64,000 nt of DNA from Zhengitettix transpicula (GCA_037074705.1 CM073591.1:130951032-131015031), one strand, 5' to 3'; positions 1 to 12,299 are shown, counted from the stretch's first letter. Translations and numbers: made by a program. Notes: a model not told the origin generated them from the letters alone.

Positions 1-365
1 TGCGATGGGATAAACATATTAAGAGTGTTTGAGGCAACTTAGTTGTAACTCTTACTATCTCCGATTATTTATGCGTAAGTGGTTACCTTAAAATGAAAAA
101 TCATATATTTTCATTCCTACATGTGGTATGGTATAACGAATTTGGAAGTTTGGAAATTTTCAAGCTGCAAAAACGAGCGGTACGAATCTTATATAACATT
201 GCATAGAAAGTTGTAAGGCTTTTTCCAAAACTCTTTGAATACTACCACTACCTAGTAATTTTTTTAGTAATTTTAAAATTCGTTAATCTATTTGTAAATT
301 TGTTTGTTACCAACGGCGAACTTCAACATCAAAATAATATCATCCCGTATATAAAAATATGAAAT
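1..365 (+). pseudogene. LINE-A reverse transcriptase, C-terminal remnant
   Basis: Reading 124-240 in one frame gives a run with IFKLQKRAVRILYNI, then one stop, then KVVRLFPKLFEYYHYL. This matches the post-palm 'LQ-RA-RII' segment found near the end of jockey/CR1-type reverse transcriptases. At 280-350 the frame continues with a weak 'N-x-x-H-N' region like the terminal Tyr-Asn-Thr-Arg box. The element enters from beyond the left edge. In-frame stops show it is dead. The family is known; the exact clade is inference. Confidence 0.6.
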
Positions 366-1176
366 TGGTGGGTTTTCTATAAATGAAAATAGAATTTAAA
401 TTCACAATGTATTCATAAAACACTTTTTACAAAACTGCATGATGCTACATCAAATTATTGAATTTTAATTTATATACAGCTTAGGGGCTGAAACTAATTT
501 CTAACGGTATATGTGGGCCGTCTGGCAGAGATTATTTTAGTCTTAGGAATACATACATTCGTCGCTCTAGGCTCAGGACGCGGGTTCCCATCTCGTGCAA
601 CGCAAATACAGGCAGGTGTGTGGTCGGTCACGTCCAGCAGGGTTATCCAGAGTTCTGCGACGTCGATGTCAGCATTCGAAGGTTCTCAAGAAACGTCAAA
701 AACTAAGCTTCAGCTAAATTGTCTTTCCTTTCATCCTTCCTATTCAAAATTAAATTTAGCTTCTATAACAAGCTTTTATTTCAAGAAAATAAGAGTTTCC
801 TTTCTCTTATCATTTAAAATTTCGGTTAAAAAATTCAGGAAAAAATTATGTTCTAAGACTGTCACTATGCTACACGTAGTCTTTCCCTTGTTTAAATCTG
901 GCCCACCTTTATCTTTCTCTCAGGAGCAGCTTGGCATCACTTGATCCTTTTTCAAATCAATAATTTTCTGATCAATCCATTTCCCCACTGATGATTTCAC
1001 TGTTTCTTTGCGGAGTTTACCACTATAATTTGGAAATTTTTCACAAACGGTGAACGAAATTTTTCCTCTTTTTTCTCATGTGGCTCTTTTAGTCAATTTG
1101 GCTGCAACCAGGCTACCAACCTGAAATGTTCCGCAGTTATGATAGCTTATTTTAATTATAATTACGCTAATATTGA
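366..1176. other. Unassigned AT-rich DNA with one GC-richer patch
   Basis: No supported gene. A GC-richer patch at about 510-690 is open in both directions over short distances, including a 143-codon plus-strand frame (513-944) whose second half is low-complexity AT-rich translation. No splice sites or family motif could be tied to it. Confidence 0.4.
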
Positions 1177-1704
1177 AGTACAGTTTTGTAAGGGTCTGCG
1201 AGGGTTATTCTCTCGCAGGCAGAACCGCGAGGGATGTTCTCCTTTTTTTGAACTAAAGGTTCCCACAAGCCGAGGCACCTCGGCCTATTTTGATAGGTGT
1301 ATGTTCCGGGGTCACAGATCTTGGGCATAGGGTAAGAGTTGCCCGCTATTCCCATTGGAATAGTCGGCCAGCTGCCTCCTAAACTGGTCGAGGCACGGAG
1401 GATGGAATGCTGCGTCCCAACAGCAAACTACTGTCCCGCTATCGGAAGGGCGTGGGACAAGTGCCCAATGCCCGACCTACCTGCTGCAGGTTTCTCTAGG
1501 GTTTTCCCTGAATTACTTTTAGGCGAATGCCGGGTCGGATCCTTAAACTATAGCCCGGGGGCCCTAGTTGGCTACCTTCCTCTACACTTCCGCATCCCCC
1601 CTTTCAAATCCCTTCCTATGCTCTTAAATGGTAGTTGTCACCATGTGGATTACCCTCATGTAGCCTGTTACCCTAAAAAATAAAAAAAAAGTACAGGTTT
1701 GTAA
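1177..1704 (+). mobile_element. Rep500 retroposon copy 1, with target duplication
   Basis: GC-rich repeat that begins with the CTGCGAGGG...CTCGCAGG hairpin and ends in an A-rich tail (about 1674-1690). Flanking 15-mers AGTACAGTTTTGTAA (1177-1191) and AGTACAGGTTTGTAA (1690-1704) match at 14 of 15 positions, a target-site duplication. The internal hairpin CTATTCC-CATT-GGAATAG is perfect (about 1366-1383). The body is diverged from the consensus and lacks a few segments near the 3' end. Confidence 0.85.
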
Positions 1705-1778
1705 ATACATAAACAATTAAACCATGAGTTCCTTTTAATCTGGGTTCACGTGTGATTTGGATATTAACAGTAGAAGTG

Positions 1779-1945
1779 ATGTTTTTCGAGGATTAAGACT
1801 GTGAAGAACCGTCACTCTGACTAGTTGGCTCTCCTAAATTCAGAATGTGTCAAGTAACATGACAGTCGTTTCGGGAGGCCAAGGTACTTCATGGGCTGTC
1901 GAGCCAAGGAGTAGTAGTAATAGTGATGTTTTTACGCCACAAACC
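1779..1945 (+). repeat. tRNA-type SINE, 3' body fragment
   Basis: The stretch from about 1795 (GACTGTGAAGAACCGTCACTC) to GAGCCAAGGAGTAGTAGTAA aligns by eye with the body of the SINE at 6200-6445. Shared blocks are a GAATGACT-like stretch, CCTAAATTC(C)AGAATG, GACAG...GTAGGCCAAGG, and GGACTG.AGAGC followed by a short tandem tail. The tRNA-like head is missing, so it is 5' truncated. Confidence 0.55.
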
Positions 1946-4900
1946 GTCCGTCATGTCATTGTTTTTCTCGTCTTACGATCAGCTCCTCTCGCCTCAAGTT
2001 TGTCAAAAATCTTCCACGTTCACTCACACACAACAGTCTCGCTAAGCCAGCAGTAGTCATCAGCCCCTCCGCAATCTGCTCAGCTGATCGGCCTCGACTT
2101 TTAAAACTCTTTAGAATGTTTGGCATAAAAATATACATTTAAACATCCGATCTTCACTCATTAAAAACCCCATGTCACATTGTCAGAATCACGTCTTGGG
2201 TGTGTGGACTCGCGATGTCCCGGAGCCGAGAGTTCATACTTACCGGAACATGGATTCACTCCTTGATTGCTCAAAGATTTCGTGTCCCATCTCAAATAAT
2301 CAAAATACAATTCCTGAGTGTTTTTAATAATATAAATATTTTATTTGATAAAAAAATACGCGCTTTACACCCAAGGTCACAAACATCGGTTCTCAGTTTA
2401 CGAAAGAAGCATAAACTTTTCAGGAATAAAACACCTTAATTCTCTTAATGAAAACATTTAGAATATTAGTAGTTACAACCTGTTTATACAATTGTAAAAC
2501 TGTATTCATTAATGACACTTATTATTCGGTTACTGAGTCAGTAAATTGGTCGAAATCTAATGCAAATTAGTTCACTTGAAAGCACTGGGTAATTTGTTTA
2601 AATTGGAAATAATATTTGCTGGTTTTTTATGCCAATCTGATAGTGCAGAATTATATTGTTTTCACGTTAATCATGGTCACCGGAGGACACTTATATTCTT
2701 AAAATTTCATTTTTGAGCCTAGTTGCCAGAAAAATTTTCTGGGGCAATGAAACGTGTATTTGTGAATTTTAGTTTAAAATACAAGAAATTTCGTATCATC
2801 TTAACTTTACATTTAATTTCTTAACTAGTTCCATATAATTTCTCATTTACGATTTTTTGTATTTTCCTTGAATATGTTAATTAAAATATTTGTATATAGT
2901 TCTCATTATATTTTTATGCTTTGTATTTAATGATAATTTGACTTGTCCTAAGATATCATGTCAAACTACTCGTTGATACCCGGTTCAAGGGGTGTGATAT
3001 ATTTTATTCTGGCAATAAGTTAAGCTGTTAGCGCAACGCCTAGATTACAAGAAGTTTCTGATTGTGGATTTCTTACGACTCAGCCAGGTGACCGTTTGTA
3101 GTTTTTCTTGATGGCCAATTAAATTTAATCAAGAAACAAATCGTGTTTTCTAATAAACTTATTACCCCAACAATAAAATACCGTCGTAATGCTTAGCCAA
3201 CGTTTATGTGAGGAAATTAAATAAAAATCACAGATAAATTATTATTAAGAAAAACGTAGGATAACTTATTCGAACCCCACGGGACAAAAAATTAACCCAG
3301 AAAATGTCTAAACAGAAAAATCAATACAAATCGTTAAAATAATTAAATTAATTAAAAATTTTAGCACGTATTTTTAATATGCAATATTGTCTTGAAACTA
3401 AATTTTCCCTTCCTCCGAAATACACATTTTAAAAAAAATTGTTTGGTATGTTAATTTAATTCAATTTCATCATTCTACTGCTCTTATTTTATTCGCAATA
3501 ACTTATTTATAGCAATGATATTAAATTTCGTTATTGTTGTACTTTAATTAAAGCTGCATGAGGAATATAATTTTAATTAAAGTTTAATTTTCGGACCTTG
3601 TTCTCCCGATTATATACGCCCCATAAATCACACGTATTCCATAATCAGGCCAGAGACGACCATCTCATCAGAAGTCCTGGGATCTTTTTATGGATTCCTT
3701 TACACCTCTGGCACCTGGCTCTAGATGAGATTGCGTAATTGCCAATCAAGTATAAATAACGAATGGATCGCTATGAACAAAGCCAACTGCATTAAGTCAT
3801 TCCGAAAAATATTCATAATTTATAATTCAGAAACGGCAGAGCCTGTCAGTTTAAAGTGACCAGTTTATCCAAAACTAATAGCTTCTTAAGAAGCGTGCAA
3901 CGTTTTCTAGAAGCTTCTTTTCTTCTTGCGAGTAATATAAATTGCAGATTGGCTCATTCTACTTAGTTGTCACTAGAAAATAATTCTGTCAGGTATAATT
4001 CAATTTATTCAAGATACTAAAAAGAGAGATACGTTCATATTATTTTCGTTGGTTATTAATATTAACGGATATTAATACGAAGGTAAATTATTTTATCCTT
4101 AGATTTTATCTCGTCCATTTCCATATCAATTGTGAAGAAGAATTTAATAAGCGGATAGTTTCTCTTACCTACGCTACTCTTTAAGTGAAATTTTATATTA
4201 ATTAAACTATACATATAATTCCCATAAAAATAGTTGCTAAATATTATTAACAAGAATAATTTTAAAATGCATTTACCTTACATTCTTGAAAGATGTAATA
4301 AAAAAGTTAATAGCCAAATAAGTCAGAATAAAATGCTGAATAAAGAAGTTACAAATTTCCATATCTACTCAATTTTGTTCGTATAGTATAACACAATAAT
4401 CAGCAATGCGAAATGGGCCATCTATTCATTATAACTGAATTAAATACTTTTTTTATTTATATCTTCGATATCTATTAATTTTTTCAAAATATAGTATTTC
4501 ACCGAGAACAATAAAAACTTAATATTGCGAACGTTTTCCAAATAGTCATTCATTATTCGCTCTACAATAAAGTTCCATAATATTTTCTCAATTACGAATG
4601 TAGATATGAAAGTATGGTGCACTATTAATAGAAATGACTTAATTTAAAAAGTAATAGCTTCAGTATAAAAATATCACGTATAAATGATTAAATTATTGTT
4701 CCGGAACTAATTTCAAGTAAAAATTAACTTTTCCCTCAATTAAAGAACAGAGACAAAGCTTTAGAAAACTCAAGGTGTAGAAACCATGAAATTAATGTAT
4801 CAGGATGGAAAAATTTCGACTGCAGATTAGATTTGAGATTTCTATGTTGTTTGCTAAAAATCTTGTGTCTATATTATTTATTCTCGTTCTTGAATTTTAA

Positions 4901-6190
4901 ATTTAGTTTTCATTTAAAAAATTTGTTTTTAATTAATATAATAGTGCATTTGTATGACTTTGCTTTATAATTTTTAGACAGTATTTATGCTTTTAAATAT
5001 CAGCAATAATATTTCGACTTTACAAAATAAGCATATTTAATAAATACTTTGTCAACGCCGGATAATCAGGTGTATGTAATAGAGAAATATTCAACCAGAA
5101 TAACTATCAATTATTATTATAAATACAATGTGTAATTGTACAAACGATAACCAAACGTTTTTTGAAGTTTAATTTTTACGTGGCAAGCTTTACTACCATA
5201 CACAGTTCTTTTATATAAAAAAAATAACGCAAACAATAGTCCAATACACTTAATGGCCTCCCTATACAATCGATTAATACTGCAATTAGATTAATTACAA
5301 TGTTATTCCAAACAATTAATTACATTACCAATTCAACTGCTGTTAAAATATTTATCTTATATCATATTATATACTTAGTGTGTAATGAGACAACAGCTGG
5401 GTCTCAAGAAAAAGTTATTATAGCAGTATAATAAACTCGTCAGTTCATCTGAGTTTTGGGTTTTTCTCTATCGATTAAGGAGGATTTAAGCTTATTGTAA
5501 GGCTAGATTTTTACAAAAAACTACACTGTAGTGTTATTAATTTCTTAACGACTCTGATGAGCGATAACATTATAACACCATGCTTAGTAGCGAGTTTCAC
5601 CTACCGTTTAACCAATTTCCATAGATTCTCATGAAAGTAGCACGCAAACAGCCGACCTTCTTCATCTTTTCCGATAAGGTGTTGACCATAACAATCTTCT
5701 TATGTCAAAGTCGCATATCCCAGTGTATCTTCTTATTTTCGACACGTATCGTCGCTAGAATGTTTCCCCATTCGTCACATGTCCGCTTATATACTTTACT
5801 TTCAGGTGCACGTGACCGAAACGTCGCCAGGCTGCATGAAACCCCGCGGTAGACATTGATTATAGTTTTTTGACTCAACGGTGTTTATTTAGACTGATTT
5901 GTGAGCTAAATTATATGATTTTTTATGATTTCAAATATTCAATTATGTGTATTCTAATAATTGAATGGTGTATGTGTGATTGAACCGTGTAGTTTCAGAA
6001 AATTGGTAAAATAAAGGTGCCTCTCTCAATGAGTAAATTTGGGGATTCACAGACCATGAGGATGAAGGGAGGTGGTCAGGTTATGAATGGTGCAATTTAT
6101 TTCGAAAATACAATTCAGTTCTCACACAGTCGGATTTTATGTTTACTCGTAAGTAAAGTTACGGGGACCTCGGCTAAGGCGTAAATATTT
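1946..6190. other. AT-rich non-coding stretch
   Basis: No gene supported. Around 2800-2965 is T/A-rich DNA ending in a GACTTGTCC block that resembles the LINE-A 3' tail seen at 7862 and 32585, but it is too degraded to call firmly. At about 3595-3800 sits a slightly GC-richer block with a TATAAATA motif near 3752, noted but not called as a promoter. At about 5800-5850, a GTGCACGTGACCGAAACGTC segment resembles the GAAACGT ends of Penelope-like repeats. Confidence 0.35.
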
Positions 6191-6194
6191 TAAG

Positions 6195-6445
6195 CCTAAA
6201 ATAAGAACTCTGTTGTTTTGTGAGCATGACCGCCTCGAATCACAAAGGTCTCGAGTTCGAATCCCGGCATGGGCATGGATGTTTGTGCGTCATGAAAACT
6301 GGTGTCAAGGCTGCAAGAGAATGACTACGCTGACCACGTGTTTCCCATAATTCCAGAATGAGTTATGAAAGATGACAGCCTGGTAGCCGTTCTTGTAGGC
6401 CAAGGCTATCAACGGACTGCAGAGCAATGATAAATAAATAAGACG
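6195..6445 (+). repeat. tRNA-derived SINE, near complete
   Basis: The head (about 6210-6275) has an A-box-like segment TTGTTTTGTGAGCATGAC and a good polymerase III B box, GAGTTCGAATCCCGG. This is followed by an unrelated body and a short A-rich TAAATAAATAAG tail at about 6430-6442. The head matches the minus-strand SINE at 23205-23320, and the body matches 1779-1945. It does not fold as a functional tRNA and has a long non-tRNA body, so it is a SINE and not a tRNA gene. Confidence 0.8.
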
Positions 6446-7739
6446 ATAAGTACTACAAAGTTTTCTTTGTGTATCCTCAATTCATTAGCGATGAACCTCA
6501 TTCTATAACGTCAGCAAATAACAATGTAAGATGATTGATGCTGTGACAAGAGACGATACAGCGATCCGAACACCGCATTTAAGTATCATTTGCTTTATCA
6601 ATCACGAGAAGTAATTAATAAAAAGCTATTGAAACCGTGTTATTTAGTTGCATAATTTAATACAAATTTCACGAGGCTTTTTCCTTTGGTAGCAATTTAC
6701 ATTTAGAGATCCCGGCACACTCGTTCACTCCGATTGTAATCATAATTATAAAAGTTTTTGCAACAAAATTTCTTACTGGACAGAAATAGAATAATAAATA
6801 ATCGCAATTAATACTCATACATATTAAGGTATCGTTTACAAATTTAATTTTAGCTGTAGGATGTTATTTAAACATATCACACGCGAGCGGATGTTTTCGA
6901 CGGTCTAAATTCTGATAAATCTCAACAGTTCTGGCACGGCCGACACATAAAAGATGAACGTCGATTCAATTTTTCTCAGAAGAGTTTTTGGGCCGTGAAT
7001 GATCGTCTTTATCGCCAGTTCCTGCGATTTCTATGCTGTCCGTTCTGTCAATTTGATCTGATAGATACTGAAGTTGTACAAAATAATATATAAGTTTTAT
7101 AAACCATATAAAGTTAATTGACTGTTGTATAGCGGCAATTACAATTGTCAGACAAAAGTAAGCAAACAATTCCATGATTCGCTTTTATTTTATTTATCAT
7201 TTTATTTGATTAAATTTTCTTCACGCTGAAAATTCCAAGCACAGAGGCGGTTTGTAAATAAATGGTTATAAAAAAAATGTGGACAATTTAAGTCTTATCA
7301 CGTCGGAAATAAGCAAAGCGTAGTTTTTTATGTCTCTTAAATTAAAAATCTAGCATATAGGATAATATTTCTCGCGTAACTATACCGAAATTCTTTTACA
7401 TAATTTCACGTAGATCTTTATCTAAATCGACATGAGTCTAACAACGCAAATTAGTTCCCTAGAAAATACTGGTTGATTTATGGAATATTAATATAAATCT
7501 CTATTTTTTTGTATTTCCAACTGATACTTCATTATTGTATATTTTATGTCGTTCGCACGAGATTTCCAGTCGCTGAGAAGAGCTGCCAGATAAATTCTTC
7601 CGGAAACGACATTTGAATACCATCATGTATTTACCAAATTGTGGTGTTATTTGTGCATTGCAGTGTTAGTTGCGAAATTTAGTGCTACTTCTGAAGTGAA
7701 GTTTATACAACAAATAATAGTTCTTATCTTTCTCTCTTA
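6446..7739. other. AT-rich non-coding stretch
   Basis: Nothing beyond simple AT-rich sequence and short chance open frames was seen. Confidence 0.4.
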
Positions 7740-7925
7740 TATAGAATTGTTCCTATTGAATGTATTTTAAAATATTCTTCACATTTACTATTTATGTATT
7801 GTCCTAAGTATTTATTGTATTTATGTATAACTTATTCTACACATATCTGTAATATGAACTTCACTTGTCCTATTTCCTCAGCACAGGACTACAGAACTAA
7901 TAAATCTAACCTAATATAATATAAT
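7740..7925 (+). repeat. LINE-A 3' untranslated tail
   Basis: T/A-rich 3' UTR ending in ACTTGTCCTATTTCCTCAGC, then AGGACT...ACTAATAAATCTAA. The same terminal block recurs at 32585-32640 and, more diverged, at 24925-24985 and 36080-36130, close to reverse-transcriptase relics. It is therefore taken as the conserved 3' terminus of the LINE-A lineage. No coding part remains here. Confidence 0.6.
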
Positions 7926-8099
7926 ATGATTCTAGTTGAGAATATGTGAATAGATCTCCAGAGATTTATTATAAATCAGTTTGAAATCAATTAATTTAAT
8001 AATTAATACAAGAAGTCAGAAAATATATTTTAATAAAGAAAATAAACAATTTCAATGAACATCATTTCCATTGAATTTGAAAATTATTTGACATTCTGG

Positions 8100-8290
8100 A
8101 AATATTTAAATATTAATGGCCAAATAAGCCAGAATAAAAAATTTATTAAACAAATTACAAATTCTTCATAAATATTTGTTAAACGACGTTTCGTAATTAC
8201 ACATAATTGAATATAAGTTTAATATTTTCTAATTAACTAATACCTGAAGAGGTCCTAGTGTACGGGAGAAGCGTCATGTATGAACATTTT
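8100..8290 (+). repeat. Penelope-type dispersed repeat ends
   Basis: Contains AATGGCCAAATAAGCCAGAA (also in diverged form near 4310-4335). At 8243-8275 it has CTGAAGAGGTCC...GGGAGAAGCGTC, which fits the hammerhead-like layout (CTGAnGA, stem, GAA-x-CGTC) found at other Penelope-like ends in this window. There is no coding part. Confidence 0.35.
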
Positions 8291-8794
8291 GTAATTTGTT
8301 TGACCACTAATATTTATATTATAACAATATACACATATTAAATACATCTCGGAGCAGTAAATGAATAAACAAATAATAAAAATATTTATTATTAAAATGC
8401 CTATGCATGATTTTTAATTTTCATTCCTCAGCCGAACGGCAGGAAGTAGCTGCAGATTTGTTATGGTGGGAGTCATGTTGTGTCAATTTATGTCAACCAT
8501 TAAGGTTTACAACTGTAGTCATAGCGTTATGATACTTTTGTAGTGCAGAAATTGGATACGTTTGACGATAAAATTTAATTATTGTCCGTAGAGTATTTTC
8601 ATTTTGTAGTGTGTAGTGCACGTATATTAGATAAGAACTTTTTTAGGACCTCGTAGTTTTAAATGCATGTTTATTGCTGAGCTTAAGCTCTGCCTTTCGC
8701 CCTGTTGTAGTAAAATAATTCATTTAAACATGCATTAGTAAATATCTTTATTTAGAGAACAGATAATATCGGAATATTTGTTTGATTTCTGATC

Positions 8795-9180
8795 GTGAGT
8801 GTTTTGCAGAAACGGATGATTCGCTCACGGGGGAGCAGCACTAAATCAGGGCCGAGGCGGCGAAGGGTAGTTCTTGTGGGCGGCGGGCGGCAATTACAGC
8901 TTCGGCAACGCTTCAATTTTCGTGTCAACGCGCGGCCCGCCTTGATTACACAGGTTAAGTGTGAACTGCTAAGTGGGTATCAGTGTCATTCTAATTGGCG
9001 AGGAGTAAACAATAAACAAGCGGCAGCAATTAACGCCCATAATGAGCGGCTTAATTGACAGGGACAATTGCAACTGTGAATGCGCCTGAGGAGAGGGCGT
9101 CGGGTGTATGCCCAGCCTCTCCTCTCTTCTTCTCCTCAGAAACACCGCAGATCCTCTCAGGCACTCAGGCAAGGCCTATA
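8795..9180. promoter_or_regulatory. Candidate enhancer / conserved non-coding element
   Basis: GC-rich island in AT-rich surroundings. At about 8985-9070 it has dense homeodomain-type cores (CTAATTGG, GCAATTAAC, CATAATGAG, CTTAATTGACAGG), a double forkhead-like core (GTAAACAATAAACAAG) and TGACAG TALE-type cores. Open frames exist on both strands (8795-9058 plus, 8969-9172 minus) but resemble no family and overlap, so coding is unlikely. Site density suggests a developmental enhancer; this is inference and needs cross-species conservation. Confidence 0.45.
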
Positions 9181-10091
9181 AGTGTTCGTGAATTAATAAA
9201 AACTGCACATTCTTAGTGTTCAAATCGTTGGCCTAAATGGTATTTCCTATTATGATGCTTTTTTATATCGTAGTCAAATAAATGCCCAATAAAATTTCCA
9301 TCATTATCAGAATTTATTTAGAAAAATAATCAACTTCGTATAACAAACTAAAAACCTGAGCTCATTCTCAACTCTCTTTTATCATTGAAGAATAAATTAA
9401 AACTGAGAAGTGAATTTACATAGTATAGTTTTTCTTGGGAGGTCTATAGGAATAATTCACTTCAAATTGGTTTAGGATACAATGTAATCCAAAATTAGCG
9501 TTTCAGTAGTAAAATATAACTAGTTTCATAATTTATCCGACTAAATATAACAACGTAATTTACATTAACAAAGTCAAAGACATTGTTCTCATAATGCGGG
9601 GGAACGGAAATAATTACTACTTTCCCGGAGTAATCACTTATACGGATGGTCGAAATACGTTACCACTAGTCATCTTCAAGTATTCATTATATTGAATATC
9701 TATAATTATAATTATACATATAAACATGCAAGACTTTTGTTTCTATCTCATTGATTACTCAATAGTTTTGATGTTTCAGGAAAACGGTGTAAATTCCAAC
9801 AACCTGCCAAATATGTCGGAAAAGAACAATAGATTTCGTTTGTCGCCATTGTTTTCTGAATATTTTCAATTTATTAATAGGCTACTCCTGTTCAAGCAAC
9901 TTCACTGTTACGACCTTCCCCTTATTTGCTATTTTTTATATCTCTCTCATTAGTTAAGCTGGTTAATATTACTAAAAAATGTTTTTTACCCTACTTACCT
10001 ACTTACAGTTTCTATATCCTTGTTAATCTTACTGCCCAAAAAGAGTAATCCACTTTCAACTCGTTCACCTTATTTTTTTGTTATTGTTACT
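9181..10091. other. AT-rich non-coding stretch
   Basis: No feature supported. A 75-codon open frame at 9726-9953 has AT-driven composition and no recognisable domain. Confidence 0.4.
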
Positions 10092-10563
10092 TTTACTAAC
10101 AGGCTCCATGACGCAACTCCACTTTAATAGCATACGAAGGGATTTGAAAGGTAAGGGTAGAGAAAGGGAGTCAAGGGTTAACTAGGGCCCCTATAGATTA
10201 AGGATCCTATTCGGGATTTGCCTAAAAGTGATGAGGACAAACACTAGAAAATCTGCATCAAGTAGGTCGGGCTTTTGGTTCTTGTCCCACGCCCTTCCGA
10301 TGGCGGGATAGCGGTTGGTTGTGGGGACGTGCCTGGACCAGTTTAGGAGGCAGCAGGCCGACTGTTCCAATGGGAACAGGAAACAATTGTTACTGTATGC
10401 CCAAGGTCTGCGAACCCGGAATATTCACTTCTCAAAAACGGCCGAAGGGCCTCGGCGTGTGGGAACCTTAGTTCAAAAATAGAGAGAGGAAAAGGCAACT
10501 ACAAAGGCAGTCCCTTCGTCACTCCAAAAAGGTTCTGCCTGCGTGAGAACAGCTCTCACGCTT
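10092..10563 (-). mobile_element. Rep500 retroposon copy 2
   Basis: Minus-sense copy; its 3' end is at about 10093 next to a weak T-rich run. The internal hairpin is CTGTTCC-CATT-GGAACAG (G-C at the variable pair). The 5' hairpin is GCGTGAG/CTCACGC, where other copies have GCGAGAG/CTCTCGC, a two-sided change. No clear target duplication was found. Confidence 0.8.
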
Positions 10564-10914
10564 CTTCCGCCTTGTGTATTGTACCACCAAATTTTAATAT
10601 TGCGACTGTAGGTATAATCGTGTTCCACACTCAAAACAGCGTTCATTGTCCCGCTTTCTTTTTTCAAATCGCATTTTTTCCCCCTTTCCTTCAATAGATT
10701 ATTGAAATCTTACTTTTGAAATATGAGAATGGTGTCTTTGCATCGGTATTTTCTTCAAATATATTTTACATCACTGCTAACGATTTGTTGTCGATCGACA
10801 TACGAGTTAAATGGCGGAGTCGAGGAATTATACCTACTTTACAGCCAGTTCAGTTCTCGTTGAAAATCTAAATATAAAATAAATCTCATAATTAATTTTG
10901 ATTAGGAAGTACAC

Positions 10915-10990
10915 ACTATTGCTAGAAGATGATGACAGTGAACGTCATCGAAACGTCGCGAATACAATGCTTCACTCGGTTAGAAGCCCG
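10915..10990 (+). repeat. Penelope-like element end (GAAACGTCGCG motif)
   Basis: CTAGAAGATGATGACAGTG, then AACGTCATCGAAACGTCGCG, includes a perfect GATGAC/GTCATC stem just before GAAACG. The same order (AGAAGATGACGGCAGT ... GTCGTCGAAACGTCGCG, then CGGGTGGAAACCCGA) lies on the minus strand at 62976-63085, so these are copies of one family. Such stem-GAAACGT blocks are known at Penelope-like element termini. Confidence 0.45.
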
Positions 10991-11471
10991 AGAAAGGCCA
11001 CATTCACTATTATGTATACACTTGTTATTACGTGATAATTGTTTTGAAAACGTGTATTTTTATTAGTATACGTTAGAGGCTGAAACATAATTTTGCATTT
11101 ATTAAAAACTGCTACAATTTTTATATAACTTAAATGTCGAAATTGAAATTTGAAAATACATCCTTCACATAACTAAAATAATAGAAAGGTTAAAGTTCTA
11201 AGGAAGAAACCCATGGTATTCCAAATCTCTCATTACAATTTGCGCAAATAAAGGAAACGGTGCATTTGAAAGGGCTTATCTGGTAGTTAACTTAATTTTT
11301 TTTTCATAATTCCAAAATTTAAGTTAAATAAATTTGTAGACGTTTATAAAAATTATATAAGTGAAATATTACATCTGAAATTATTTTCATGTTTATATAA
11401 AATAATTATATCATTAAAACTAGAATATGAATGAATTGTTTTAGTGTATAGATTTTTTTAAAAAATAAAAG

Positions 11472-11582
11472 ATTCTCGGTTTATCAACCAGGTGAGTTGT
11501 TTATTCAGGTGACATGATGGGGGCGAATTCCGTTGAAACGTTCCGTTTTAACAAACAATTGGCGCGGATTATAAACCGAGAA
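11472..11582. repeat. 13-bp inverted repeat around a short loop
   Basis: ATTCTCGGTTTAT (11472-11484) and ATAAACCGAGAAT (11570-11582) are perfect reverse complements separated by 85 bp that include GGCGAATTCCGTTGAAACG. The arms do not match Rep500 or the mariner ends. This could be a very short foldback element or a cruciform. No flanking duplication was identified. Confidence 0.5.
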
Positions 11583-12299
11583 TGTTACATTAGGATATTT
11601 TTTAAATTAAGATTATGTAATTAAGGTGTTTGAGCGGTTCGGAATTAATTACAAAGAGCTCAACCGAAATCAATGTCGAGTTTGAAAGTGAGTTTAGTTG
11701 GTTAAAACCGTATTGTTGAAAGTGTATTGAATTGTTTGGAACCGTATAATCCATCACGTTTCTTGGGGATAATAAGGGAAAATCGGGTATATACTTTTAA
11801 GAGTATTTTGATTATTAACTCATTACAGGATTAGTGTTTTGAAATGAGACGGAATCTATTGTCAATTTTATCTTTGCAGCTTACAAATATACATGCCTAT
11901 AATTAAATATGATGAAAAGAGTGTATGTTAAACTGAATTCAGTTCCAACTTTATCCTTCAGGAATGAATTTCGTTTTATCCTTGCAGAACTCGTTTTAAT
12001 CTGATTACAGTAAATGTTTTAATGCCTTCAACGGGCCGTAAAAAACTTTAAATAGCTATTTTTGATAATTAGAAACAAAGAATTTTGAAACTTCAACGTC
12101 GAATATTTTTTTTTGGAGACTTTCACGCATCGCAGACTCGAGGGAAAAAACGTTTTAATGAGGTCTATGTTCTTTGTTGTGTTTTACAAAAATCTTGTAC
12201 ACGGATTGCTTCAGCTGTGTTATCATTCCCTTTACCTTTCTTGATAATTACTTCCGCGTATATAAATCCAAAATGAGAGAGTTTTAAAAAAAATGTAAA

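Noticed and set aside
513..944. A 143-codon open frame on the plus strand
   Set aside because: No domain or conserved motif, low-complexity AT-driven second half, no supporting splice or promoter signals; likely chance.
3740..3800. TATA-box promoter (TATAAATA near 3752)
   Set aside because: TATA-like words are common in AT-rich DNA; no initiator at the right distance and no transcript or coding frame.
6210..6290. tRNA gene
   Set aside because: Good B box but no consistent cloverleaf or acceptor stem, and it continues into a SINE body shared with 1779-1945.
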